DNA from: Methanomicrobiales archaeon
Lineage (GTDB): Archaea; Halobacteriota; Methanomicrobia; Methanomicrobiales; Methanospirillaceae
Direction of reading: 5' to 3'
Length of the DNA: 64,000 nucleotides
Assembly (NCBI GenBank): GCA_022841205.1
Contig: JALHCK010000003.1
Location: 1 to 64,000, forward strand
Position 1 is the first letter of the stretch, and each line of letters opens with the position of its first letter. The notes beneath the pieces are model-generated. The model was not told the origin of the DNA and searched no databases. It was given only the letters and a program-made list of their open reading frames with translations. Shown here piece after piece: positions 1 to 7,015 of the stretch. Made by a program: the position numbers and the translations under genes.

Positions 1-130
1 GGGTAACCGAGTGGTGCCGTTTCTTGGGTAGTTCTTTGTCTACGTAGTCTACAATGCCGAGAGTGTCTATCATGCCGGCCACAATCCCTAAATGGGCGAT
101 GGTAACGTTCGAATTCTCGACGATTGGCAT
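1..130 (-). CDS. IS1634-like transposase, N-terminal fragment (runs off the left edge)
   Basis: Reading the minus strand from an ATG at 130 gives 43 residues without a stop up to the window edge. They include the stretches IAHLGIVAGMIDTLGIVDYVD and LPKKRHHSV. This is the conserved opening of IS1634-family DDE transposases, where a 'HLGIVAG..D.LGIV..ID..LPK' block comes before the catalytic domain. The catalytic residues lie outside the window. The DNA here is visibly more AT-rich than the rest of the window, as expected for a mobile element. The family call rests on recognising this short N-terminal block, so intactness cannot be judged. Confidence 0.7.
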   Translation of the reverse strand, partial: MPIVENSNVTIAHLGIVAGMIDTLGIVDYVDKELPKKRHHSVT

Positions 131-154
131 GAATCGTTAACCAATTGTACGTAC

Positions 155-170
155 TAAGATATATAATTAT
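155..170 (-). promoter_or_regulatory. TATA-like promoter of the left-edge transposase
   Basis: The minus strand reads ATTATATATCTTAG about 25-40 bases before the transposase ATG at 130, the right place for an archaeal TATA box. The heptamer GTACTAA occurs at 151-157 and again at 171-177, flanking the box with a 20-base period. No clear terminal inverted repeat of the element was found, so the right end of the insertion lies somewhere between here and the Fic gene. Confidence 0.4.
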
Positions 171-373
171 GTACTAAATAATAATGAACAGGTGAAATTT
201 ACTGCCGACAATCGGATACATAAGAGATCGTTGTGTAACATTTTCTTGATTTTATGGTACACAAGAAAGCAACTGTCGATTGCCCCAGGTTTCACCGTCG
301 TCATCCGGTTCTCAGGTGGCAAACACCTGTCACGGAATCGACAACCAAAACGACAACCGAATCGGCAACTCGC

Positions 374-1378
374 TCATGCCATCACGTACCGCGTAGCACG
401 CCCTTTTCCTTCGGTCCTGATCAGGTTCTGCTCAACCATCTGCGCGAGCTCCTTGCCTGCAGCCTGCCGGGAAATACCGTACAATCGCATCAGATCCCCG
501 CTCTTCACTGAACCGTGGGTATGGATGAACTCAATAATCTTCATCTGCCGCTCGGAAAGAGCCACCTGCCCGCGAGCCACCTTCCGGTGCTCATCGGACG
601 AAAGCAGTAGCACCCGCTCCTTCACCCGGTGCAAAGAGATCTCCACCCCCTCCATAAAGTACTCCAGCCACACCGTACAGTCCGGATACGTCCGGTTCAC
701 TGCTTTGAGTACATTGTAATAGGCAGGCCGGTCGCTGTCGTAGAAATCATCCAGCGTAAAGAACCGCTTGATATCAAACTCCCGCATCGCGAGGACGAGC
801 GTAGCAAGTGCCCGGGCAGTCCGTCCGTTCCCGTCCACAAACGGGTGAACCCGGACAAGTTCGTAATGCGCTATCCCGGCAACCAGCACCGGATGCATCT
901 GGTGGGCTGCATCGGAATTCAGCCAGCCAACAAGCGCGTTCATCTGCGGGACAACCTCTTTTGGTGGAGGCGGCGAATACACCACCTCTTTTGTGAGCCG
1001 GTTCCCGACTACCACCCGCACCTTCCGGAATGCCCCCTCCGTTGCCGGATCGTCCAGCGTATCAAGGGTGATGTCGCGATGGAGAGAAAGGATGTTCTCT
1101 TCTGAAATCAGGCCGCCCTTCTGGTACCGGTCAATGTATTCCAACACCCGGAGGTAGTTGAGTACCTCGGTTTTTGCCCGACGGGCTGCCATAACCTCCC
1201 TGCCCTCGGCAAGCCGGCTCACCTCCTCAAGGGAGAGCGGGTTTCCTTCTATCGCCGTAGATGCATGCGCAGCCCGTACCAGTTGTTCCCGACGGATCGA
1301 CACCTCCCGTTTCGGGATCAGGTGCGCATGAAGTATCACTTCCCGTGCAGCAGCGATATCAGGAAGCCTTCTCACCAT
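374..1378 (-). CDS. Fic family protein with inhibitory helix and C-terminal winged helix
   Basis: Fic enzymes usually transfer AMP from ATP to a protein hydroxyl group. The core motif HPFVDGNGRTAR is at residues about 178-189, matching the consensus HPFxxGNGRxxR including the catalytic His. An inhibitory motif of the (S/T)xxxE(G/N) type, STAIEG, is at about 40-45, before the Fic core, so this is a self-inhibited class II Fic protein. The last 60 residues look like a winged-helix DNA-binding domain (SERQMKIIEF...GISRQAAGKEL). This architecture is common in prokaryotic Fic proteins of unknown target. I chose the ATG at 1378; an in-frame ATG at 1444 would add 22 residues of low-complexity leader. 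It is a single gene beside an insertion sequence, so probably acquired. Confidence 0.88.
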   Translation of the reverse strand: MVRRLPDIAAAREVILHAHLIPKREVSIRREQLVRAAHASTAIEGNPLSLEEVSRLAEGREVMAARRAKTEVLNYLRVLEYIDRYQKGGLISEENILSLHRDITLDTLDDPATEGAFRKVRVVVGNRLTKEVVYSPPPPKEVVPQMNALVGWLNSDAAHQMHPVLVAGIAHYELVRVHPFVDGNGRTARALATLVLAMREFDIKRFFTLDDFYDSDRPAYYNVLKAVNRTYPDCTVWLEYFMEGVEISLHRVKERVLLLSSDEHRKVARGQVALSERQMKIIEFIHTHGSVKSGDLMRLYGISRQAAGKELAQMVEQNLIRTEGKGRATRYVMA

Positions 1379-1633
1379 TTGGTGGGTGTAGCCCACGCGG
1401 CGAAGGGCGAAGCCCTGGTGAGCGTAGCACTCCCATAAAAACAATGAGTATCGCCGACCGCTTCACATGCTTCGCACAGCTTCGCCGTGCTTGCACATGT
1501 TCAGCGACCGGCTATCTCGAAATATCCTGAAATGTCCCTGGCAATGTTGATCTTAATATCTTATGCGACAAATGGAATAGAACAAATTTTCTTAAAGGAT
1601 ATTTGTGAAGTGTATTCAACCAAGACATTATCC

Positions 1634-1706
1634 ACCCCCGTAGTGTAGAGGTCAATCATGCAGGACTTTGGATCCGGCGACGGCGGTTCGAATCCGCCCG
1701 GGGGTA
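1634..1706 (+). tRNA. tRNA-Gln (anticodon TTG)
   Basis: Acceptor arms ACCCCCG (1634-1640) and CGGGGGT (1699-1705) pair over seven bases. The T arm is GGCGG-TTCGAAT-CCGCC (1682-1698). The anticodon loop CTTTGGA gives TTG, which reads the Gln codon CAA. The anticodon stem has one apparent mismatch. No CCA is encoded. Its neighbours are the Fic gene and a methyltransferase on the opposite strand, so it is transcribed alone. Confidence 0.9.
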
Positions 1707-1845
1707 TTACAGCACGGGGTTATATACGGTTCTGTGTACTGGTTTCTGCAACCAGCCGTTTCGTGTGGATTCCCGGGAATCCCGGCAGACGGAGTGAAAA
1801 CCGGTTGGTCCATAAGCCGCATCCGGACCTGTAACCAGGGAACCA

Positions 1846-2481
1846 TCAGCGCCGTTCGGCGAACGCATAAATCGCGATGTGAGTCCCGGACTTCGCCGTA
1901 ATCTCGATGGTCTTCAGGTCCCGGATGAAAAAATGCGGTGACAGGAGGTCCCGGATCTCGGGCTCTGACGAGAAATAGAGCCTGGTCCCGATCCGGGTCT
2001 CCCTGAACCTGCCCGAGCCGCCGAACTGGGGGTCGTCCTCCGAAAAGCAGACCGAGAAGTACTTCCCTCCCGGTTCGAGGAGGGTGGAGACGTTCCGGAA
2101 ATAACGTTCCCGGTCTTTGGGAAAGATGTGGTGCAGCAGTTCCCAGTCGTATGCAAAACCGAAAGTCTCACCCCGGAGTTCGTGCAGGTCGCCGAGAAGG
2201 TCGGCAACAATGAACCTGCAACCGACCCCCTCCTGTGCAGCCTTCTTTGTGGCGATCGCAATCGCGGTGGGTGAACTGTCGATCCCGGTAACCCCGAAGC
2301 CTCTTCTGGAAAGCCATATCGCGTAATTCCCCGCACCACAGCCCAGATCGGCAGCCTTGCAGGGCAGGACCCTCCTGCTCTCCACCAGGTCAACGAGTGC
2401 AGCGGGCGGGTTATCCATATTCCACGGGATGGCCTCGAGGGGAATCGTCCGGTATATCCTGTCCATGTCCGGATACTTCAC
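1846..2481 (-). CDS. Class I SAM-dependent methyltransferase
   Basis: This is a 211-residue cytosolic methyltransferase of unknown substrate. Motif I, ADLGCGAGNYA, is at about residues 44-54, followed by an acidic residue in GVTGIDSS and by a DWELLHHI block. This is the Rossmann-type S-adenosylmethionine fold, with a slight likeness to the thiopurine methyltransferase/TehB branch. The start is a GTG at 2481. Its first bases overlap the stop codon of a small upstream ORF (GTGA), so the two are probably translated together. The 3' end lies about 140 bases from tRNA-Gln, which is on the other strand. Confidence 0.85.
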   Translation of the reverse strand: MKYPDMDRIYRTIPLEAIPWNMDNPPAALVDLVESRRVLPCKAADLGCGAGNYAIWLSRRGFGVTGIDSSPTAIAIATKKAAQEGVGCRFIVADLLGDLHELRGETFGFAYDWELLHHIFPKDRERYFRNVSTLLEPGGKYFSVCFSEDDPQFGGSGRFRETRIGTRLYFSSEPEIRDLLSPHFFIRDLKTIEITAKSGTHIAIYAFAERR

Positions 2482-2627
2482 GTCCTGTCCGCCTCCACTC
2501 CCGTGTCCGCCGCCCTGGGGAGAATCTCCCGGACCCGTTCTCCAATGGCCTCCGCCCGCGTTTTCAACAGGCCGACCTTCTCTCCATTATAAGGAGTAAG
2601 GCGGAGGTTTCTAAAGTCAGCAGTCAT
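2478..2627 (-). CDS. Small 49-aa protein coupled to the methyltransferase
   Basis: This short ORF begins MTADFRNLRLTPYNGEKV and continues with a charged, probably helical second half (TRAEAIGERVREIL). A good ribosome binding site, GAGGTGAT, precedes the ATG at 2627. A second in-frame ATG at 2633 sits directly on that site and is less likely. Its TGA stop overlaps the GTG start of the methyltransferase, the usual arrangement for coupled archaeal genes. Amino-acid composition and high G+C at third codon positions favour real coding. I do not recognise a family. It may be a partner or N-terminal subunit of the methyltransferase. Confidence 0.6.
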   Translation of the reverse strand: MTADFRNLRLTPYNGEKVGLLKTRAEAIGERVREILPRAADTGVEADRT

Positions 2628-2633
2628 GCCCAT

Positions 2634-3048
2634 CACCTCTTTTTAAACCCTGGTCAGAACCACCGTATCCCGGGCAAGCATCCTCGCGGAGAACCAGTCC
2701 GGCTTTCCCAGCCGCATGCCGGAAAGCGATCCAACGGGTCCGGTGCTCCCGGAGGAAGGCAAAGTGTGCACAGGTAGATCAGCCGACGGATGCAATAAAA
2801 CCATCCGGCAACCTGCCCCGTGTTTAGCCGGAGACCATTTCGAGCATTTAATGTGAAAACACTGGTGATTACGTCTCGCAACAGGCCCGGCGCATGAAAA
2901 TGCCGGGAGGGATTTTCAAAGGAAATGGCCCCGCCATCACGGCATGAAAACCCCATCCACGGTTTTCACCGGTGAGGCACGTGACCATAAGATACCATCG
3001 GCATTTCATCCCGCACACTTGCATAACGACGTGAGCCATGTGGATTTT
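2634..3048. other. Intergenic stretch without a convincing gene
   Basis: About 415 bases separate the small ORF from the stop codon of the MATE gene; both are on the minus strand. The ORFs here lack family features and have poor codon patterns. One imperfect hairpin (CCCGGC..GCCGGG near 2890-2911) could serve as an RNA element or terminator. A T-rich TTTAAAAA run on the minus strand around 2641-2648 may belong to the promoter of the small ORF. Confidence 0.5.
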
Positions 3049-4500
3049 TCATGGCTCCGCCACTTCCTCCCGGACCAATCCTCCCGTTTCAGCCTCCCAG
3101 GTCCTTATGAGCCTTGCAATGAAGGTGCGGGCCCAGAGGTAGCCGACCAGGCCACCGAGGATGTTTCCGGCAACGATGCCCATGAAGACCCCCATCTCGG
3201 CAAACCCGAAGACGACCGCGAGCAGGTAGGAGAAGACGGCGATGAAGACCAGGTTACGAAAGAGGCTGATCACAAGCGAGGTGAGCCCGTGACCAGTCCC
3301 CTGGAACACCGATGAGGAGAACATCCCCAGCGGGGTGAAAGGATAAAAGAGGCACATGGTCTGGAAGAAGAGGATGAACATCGGCACGAGGCTGGCATTT
3401 TCCGGAGCGTAGGTAAACAGCGTGGTGATCAGGGGGGCAAGCAGGTAGGTGAGCAGGCTTGTGACGAGCGCAATTACCACCCCGATGGTGATGGTATACC
3501 GGTGCGCAACCCTGATCCTGTCATACTCCCGTGCCCCGTAGGCCGCACCGACGACCGAGACTACCGACGTGGAAATGGCGTTCAGGGGGACTATCGCGAA
3601 CATGACGATCCGCCACCCCGAGGTAAAGACCGCAACAGCATCAGCCCCGGCAACATGTACCAGGATGGCATTGATGATGATCACTACTGCTGACATCAGC
3701 AGCATCTCGATGCTTGCCGGAAGACCCACCCCGAGAATGGCGCGGAAGGTCTGCGGGTCCGGGGAGAAGGTACGAAGGGCGATGGTCACGTAGGTATCCT
3801 TCCGGACAAAGAACCAGTATCCAATCACCAGGACGACGGCGAATATGGAGATGACCGTTGCCCATGCCGCCCCGGCAATCCCGAGCCCGGCCCAGTAGAT
3901 CAGGATCGGGTCAAGGACGATGTTGAGGACCGAAGACAGGGCCATGACATACATGGTCCGCCGGGTGTCACCTTCGGCCCGGAGGACGGCGTAGGCTATC
4001 TGCGCAACGAGGAAGAAGATTGACCCGAGGAAGACGATGCTCCCGTATTCGACCGCAAGGTCCGTCGCCGATCCTGCCCCCATGAGCTCGATGATGGGGC
4101 GGAGGAAGAGAACCAGGATCACCAGCAGCACGGCAGACACCGGCACCGAGAGGATGATCGCATGGACCGCCGCGTTATCCGCCCCCTGCTTGTCCCTTGA
4201 CCCGATCCGCCGGGCAACAACCGAGGTTGCTCCGGCACCAAGTCCGACGGAGAGCGCCATCAGGATCATGAAGAGCGGGGTGATGAACCCTACCCCGGCC
4301 AGTGCATCGGCTCCAAGGCCGGCAACCCAGACGGCATCGGCCAGGTTGTAGATCGCCGTCAACAGCATGGCGACGATCATGGGGCCGGAGAGCTTCCGGA
4401 TCGCGGTCTTCGGGTCACCGCGAAGGAGACTCACACCGCGGGTCACGGTCTCCTGGAATGCAGGATCCGGCCCCGCGGACCCGGTCTCATTCGCAGGCAT
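3049..4500 (-). CDS. MATE family multidrug/Na+ efflux transporter
   Basis: This is a 483-residue membrane protein with about 12 predicted transmembrane segments in two similar halves, typical of MATE exporters that use H+ or Na+ gradients to expel cationic drugs. Recognisable features are the opening PMIVAMLLTAIYNLADAVWVAGLG and the repeated glycine-rich GLGAGATSVVARRIG. I placed the start at the ATG at 4500 (MPANETG...); the longer ORF from 4590 would overlap the upstream gene heavily. With the chosen start the gene overlaps the marR gene by 14 bases, so the two form an operon and MarR probably controls transporter expression. Confidence 0.9.
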   Translation of the reverse strand: MPANETGSAGPDPAFQETVTRGVSLLRGDPKTAIRKLSGPMIVAMLLTAIYNLADAVWVAGLGADALAGVGFITPLFMILMALSVGLGAGATSVVARRIGSRDKQGADNAAVHAIILSVPVSAVLLVILVLFLRPIIELMGAGSATDLAVEYGSIVFLGSIFFLVAQIAYAVLRAEGDTRRTMYVMALSSVLNIVLDPILIYWAGLGIAGAAWATVISIFAVVLVIGYWFFVRKDTYVTIALRTFSPDPQTFRAILGVGLPASIEMLLMSAVVIIINAILVHVAGADAVAVFTSGWRIVMFAIVPLNAISTSVVSVVGAAYGAREYDRIRVAHRYTITIGVVIALVTSLLTYLLAPLITTLFTYAPENASLVPMFILFFQTMCLFYPFTPLGMFSSSVFQGTGHGLTSLVISLFRNLVFIAVFSYLLAVVFGFAEMGVFMGIVAGNILGGLVGYLWARTFIARLIRTWEAETGGLVREEVAEP

Positions 4501-4942
4501 GCTCACGCCCCGCTCCGGCAATGGCGATGCTTTGTTCGGCAAGGGCCCGGAGCGTCCGGACCAGGTCAGACCGCCTGGTTTCCGGGACAACGGAGAGGAG
4601 GTCTTTCTCCCATTCAGCGTCGATCACCCGGAGCTCGTCCCTGACCTCCGTCCCCTTGCCGGTCAGGAAGAGCCCATAGGCCCGGCGGTTGGCGGGATCG
4701 GTCTTCCGGCAGACAAACCCGTCGTCTTCCAGTCGTTTCACAGCTCGTGCGATAGTGGCTTTGTCGATGCGGAAATGCCGTGCCAGGGCTTCCTGCGGGA
4801 TGCCCTCCCTGTGGGAGAGGAACAGTAGGATGGGGAGGTGGCTCGCCGAAAGCCCGAGTGGCCGCAACCGGGTATTCAGGGCGATAATGTGGTTGCGGTG
4901 GATGACGGAGATGAGTGCTCCGAGAGGCATGTCCGGGTGCAT
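4487..4942 (-). CDS. MarR family transcriptional regulator
   Basis: This is a 151-residue winged-helix protein. The central part (LPILLFLSHREGIPQEALARHF...KATIARAVKRLEDDGFV) is the MarR DNA-recognition fold, followed by the wing (DPANRRAYGLFLTGKG) and a C-terminal dimerisation helix. MarR proteins are usually local repressors released by small aromatic or amphipathic molecules. It is the first gene of a two-gene operon with the MATE exporter, which is the classic regulator-plus-pump arrangement. The upstream region shared with the divergent small zinc ribbon gene probably holds its operator. Confidence 0.9.
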   Translation of the reverse strand: MHPDMPLGALISVIHRNHIIALNTRLRPLGLSASHLPILLFLSHREGIPQEALARHFRIDKATIARAVKRLEDDGFVCRKTDPANRRAYGLFLTGKGTEVRDELRVIDAEWEKDLLSVVPETRRSDLVRTLRALAEQSIAIAGAGREHACE

Positions 4943-5081
4943 GGGAAAATCCCGCTAATATGAGGCCTGATCATGCAAAAATGTTGTCATTGCAACCGTT
5001 GCAGGATCAACAATAACCAACCCGGCACGGTGGGAGCCCACACCTGCTGGATTCAAACGGTAGGAGGGATAATCAGCTGTC

Positions 5082-5249
5082 ATGGAACGTTTGACCTGCC
5101 CGCGGTGCGGTGGGGAATTTTACCTGCAGACTGGCTGCCGGGTATGCGGCCCTCCACCGCCCGGCCCGCACATATGCCCCGAATGCGGGTCGGTTCTCTG
5201 CCGCACTGCACCATCATACTACGTATCGGGGGGCTGGGACGAGGAGTAA
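5082..5249 (+). CDS. Small zinc ribbon protein (55 aa)
   Basis: This ORF has CPRCGG at residues 6-11, CRVC at 19-22, CPEC at 32-35 and a further Cys at 40. The Cys pairs are spaced as in zinc ribbons that bind one or two zinc ions. A proline-rich linker (GPPPPGP) joins the two halves and the tail is acidic (GGWDEE). It starts at an ATG 139 bases from the divergent marR gene. No function can be assigned; tiny ribbon proteins often bind RNA, DNA or partner proteins. Its size is why ordinary gene callers may miss it. Confidence 0.65.
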   Translation: MERLTCPRCGGEFYLQTGCRVCGPPPPGPHICPECGSVLCRTAPSYYVSGGWDEE

Positions 5250-5276
5250 GGCGGCGATGGTCAGGGTGGACTGGAA

Positions 5277-5456
5277 ATGAGCAAATACCGGCTGGTCGAT
5301 GCAGAGACCGGCATTTTCATCCGCCACCATGTACGCACCCTCCGCGAGGCAGACCGGGAACGGGAGTGGTACGAAAAGGCGACCGGGCGGAAGGTGCGAA
5401 TCGTCAAGCAGTTCGAAACCGATTCGCCGGAAGATACCGGCAGCGGAACGTGGTAA
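5277..5456 (+). CDS. Small basic protein (59 aa), unknown function
   Basis: This ORF starts MSKYRLVDAETGIFIRH and is rich in Arg, Glu and Lys, with a probable central helix (TLREADREREWYEKATG) and a C-terminal strand (KVRIVKQFET). It lies 27 bases after the zinc ribbon gene on the same strand. Directly before it, a seven-codon ORF at 5256-5279 ends in TGA overlapping this ATG (ATGA), which could couple translation. I recognise no family. The good codon pattern and tight spacing suggest it is real and shares a transcript with the zinc ribbon gene. Confidence 0.6.
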   Translation: MSKYRLVDAETGIFIRHHVRTLREADREREWYEKATGRKVRIVKQFETDSPEDTGSGTW

Positions 5457-5465
5457 TCACATAAC

Positions 5466-5475
5466 CTTTTAATAC
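5466..5475 (+). promoter_or_regulatory. TATA box of the Yip1-family gene
   Basis: CTTTTAATAC is centred about 34 bases before the ATG at 5504. This predicts a transcript start only a few bases upstream of the start codon. The box lies immediately after the stop codon of the 59-aa ORF, so the Yip1-family gene has its own promoter. Confidence 0.5.
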
Positions 5476-5503
5476 AATCCCTGCAAGAATTACCGGGATT
5501 AAC

Positions 5504-6106
5504 ATGGATTTCTTCGAACTTGCCAAGGGGATGCTCCTCTCGCCTGTCGAGACCTTCCGGAAGGTGAAGCCGGCAGACCTCGGAGATGCCCTGAAGTACT
5601 ACCTGATCCTGCTGCTCATCAACACCGTGCTGTCGGTTATCATCAGCCTGGTCGCGTTTTCTTCGATGTGGGCGGCATCGAGCAGCATCTTTGAAAGCCT
5701 TGGCATCACCGTCCCCGCCGCTGCCGGTTTTGGGATCATCGTATTCGCCATCCTGATGATCTTTGTCAGCATCTTTGTCCTGTTCATCGCCGCGGCCTGG
5801 CTGCACCTCTGGGTGTACATCCTCGGCGGCAGGAAAGGTTACATCGCGACGCTCAAGGCCATCGCCTACGGGGAGACTCCCGCTCTCCTGATCGGGTGGA
5901 TACCCGTTATCGGGATTATCGGGTTGATCTGGTCATTTATCCTCTCTATCCTTGGTGTCCGCGAGCTCCATGGCATGTCCACCGTCCGGGCGGCGGCAGC
6001 AGTCATCCTTGCCCTGGTGGTGATCGCGGTCATCATCATCCTGGTCGCCGCCTTCTTCATCATCGCCTTCTGGGAAATGATGCAGGCTCCGATGAATACT
6101 TTTTAA
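5504..6106 (+). CDS. Yip1 family membrane protein
   Basis: This 200-residue integral membrane protein has about five hydrophobic segments. It opens with the conserved SPVETFRKVKPADLGDALKYYLI and contains the WLHLWVYILGGRKGYIATLKAIAYGETPALLIGWIPVIG block typical of archaeal and bacterial Yip1-domain proteins (PF04893). The family's role in prokaryotes is not settled; eukaryotic members act in vesicle traffic. A paralogue lies in this window at 20200-20796 and shares the same landmarks (P-x-E-x-F, the GGKKG/GGRKG turn and the GW-P-IG segment). A run of ten T residues just after the stop is a likely terminator. Confidence 0.82.
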   Translation: MDFFELAKGMLLSPVETFRKVKPADLGDALKYYLILLLINTVLSVIISLVAFSSMWAASSSIFESLGITVPAAAGFGIIVFAILMIFVSIFVLFIAAAWLHLWVYILGGRKGYIATLKAIAYGETPALLIGWIPVIGIIGLIWSFILSILGVRELHGMSTVRAAAAVILALVVIAVIIILVAAFFIIAFWEMMQAPMNTF

Positions 6107-6109
6107 TTC

Positions 6110-6119
6110 TTTTTTTTTT
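6110..6119 (+). terminator. T-run terminator after the Yip1-family gene
   Basis: A run of T residues starts four bases after the stop codon at 6106. Archaeal RNA polymerase terminates at such runs without needing a hairpin. Confidence 0.6.
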
Positions 6120-6367
6120 CTGGAAAGGGGCGTAGCCCCGCTGGCAGTATGTTGAAACGTAAGTTCACAAAGAAGGTCAGGCCGCTTTAAAATTGAGCCC
6201 CATCGGGGCTCCGGGGCGTTCCTCCCGGAAAAGTAGTCCGGCTCCACCTTACCGCATCACGGAATCCATCGCGAAGGGATAAGCCGTATGGGAAACGACC
6301 TTTCGATGTTTAAAAACCGGGATGGTCCGCCTTGCGGCACATTCCGGATGAGGAATGCCAAGGTGCC

Positions 6368-6709
6368 CTACTCGCCGGCATCACAGATGGCGAGCTGGTA
6401 CATCCAGTCCAGTAGTTTCGGGCAGTCGATCACGCTGCATTCGATATCGCAGGCGATGCAGGGGATCAGCTCATCTCCGGCCAGGAGCTTCCCGGGGTCG
6501 ACCGGCCGGCGGTGTGCCTTGAGGATGAAGGTCTTGATACCGTCTTTCCGGAACTCGGTGCGCTCGATCAGGCCGGAATCGAGGAGTTTTTTCACGATCC
6601 GGGAGCATTTCCTGCTGTCCACATCGAGGATCTTCCAGAGGTCACTCTGGAGTACTCCTTCGGGTTTCTGCTGGATCACTTTCAGCGCATCTTCTTCTGA
6701 CTGGGTCAT
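6368..6709 (-). CDS. Winged-helix regulator with C-terminal Cys cluster
   Basis: Residues 1-65 of this 113-residue protein form a winged helix (EGVLQSDLWKILDVDSRKCSRIVKKLLDSGLIERTE), resembling archaeal Lrp/MarR-type and TFIIIC B-block-like domains. The C-terminal 35 residues carry Cys at 84, 87, 91, 96 and 109. The spacing CX2CX3CX4C looks like a metal or iron-sulfur site, so the protein may be a redox or metal sensor. Its ATG overlaps the stop of the upstream LSm gene (ATGA), so the two are cotranscribed and translationally coupled. The target genes are unknown. Confidence 0.75.
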   Translation of the reverse strand: MTQSEEDALKVIQQKPEGVLQSDLWKILDVDSRKCSRIVKKLLDSGLIERTEFRKDGIKTFILKAHRRPVDPGKLLAGDELIPCIACDIECSVIDCPKLLDWMYQLAICDAGE

Positions 6710-6945
6710 CAGGTGCTCGGAGAAATAGAGAGGATATTGTTCCCGCGGATAACGACCGTGCCGAGGTTTCTTCCACGCTGGCCGTCGATGAATTCGGTAG
6801 TCTCATCCATGTGGATGTTGAGGTACTCATCAACGGCCACCAGGCGGCCCTGGAGTTTCCGGTTGTCGTCCTTGATCTCGACGGTTATCTTCGATTCCAC
6901 GAGAGAGAATACCTTCTTGATTGGCAGTACGATACCGTTCACCAT
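6709..6945 (-). CDS. LSm (Sm-like) RNA-binding protein
   Basis: This 78-residue protein has the Sm1 segment (ITVEIKDDNRKLQGRLVAVD then YLNIHMDE) and the Sm2 segment (LGTVVIRGNNILSI). Archaeal Sm-like proteins form heptameric rings that bind U-rich RNA. The N-terminal 15 residues (MVNGIVLPIKKVFSL) form the usual leading helix. It is the first gene of a two-gene unit with the Cys-rich HTH regulator, which begins in its stop codon. The partner gene suggests a conserved link between RNA binding and a small transcription factor, whose meaning is unknown. Confidence 0.88.
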   Translation of the reverse strand: MVNGIVLPIKKVFSLVESKITVEIKDDNRKLQGRLVAVDEYLNIHMDETTEFIDGQRGRNLGTVVIRGNNILSISPST

Positions 6946-7015
6946 CTGGCATTCATTGGCGCTGTCTGGATATTAAAGATTGCCTCGCGGCTCCGGCTGG
7001 CCGGTGGAAAAATGG

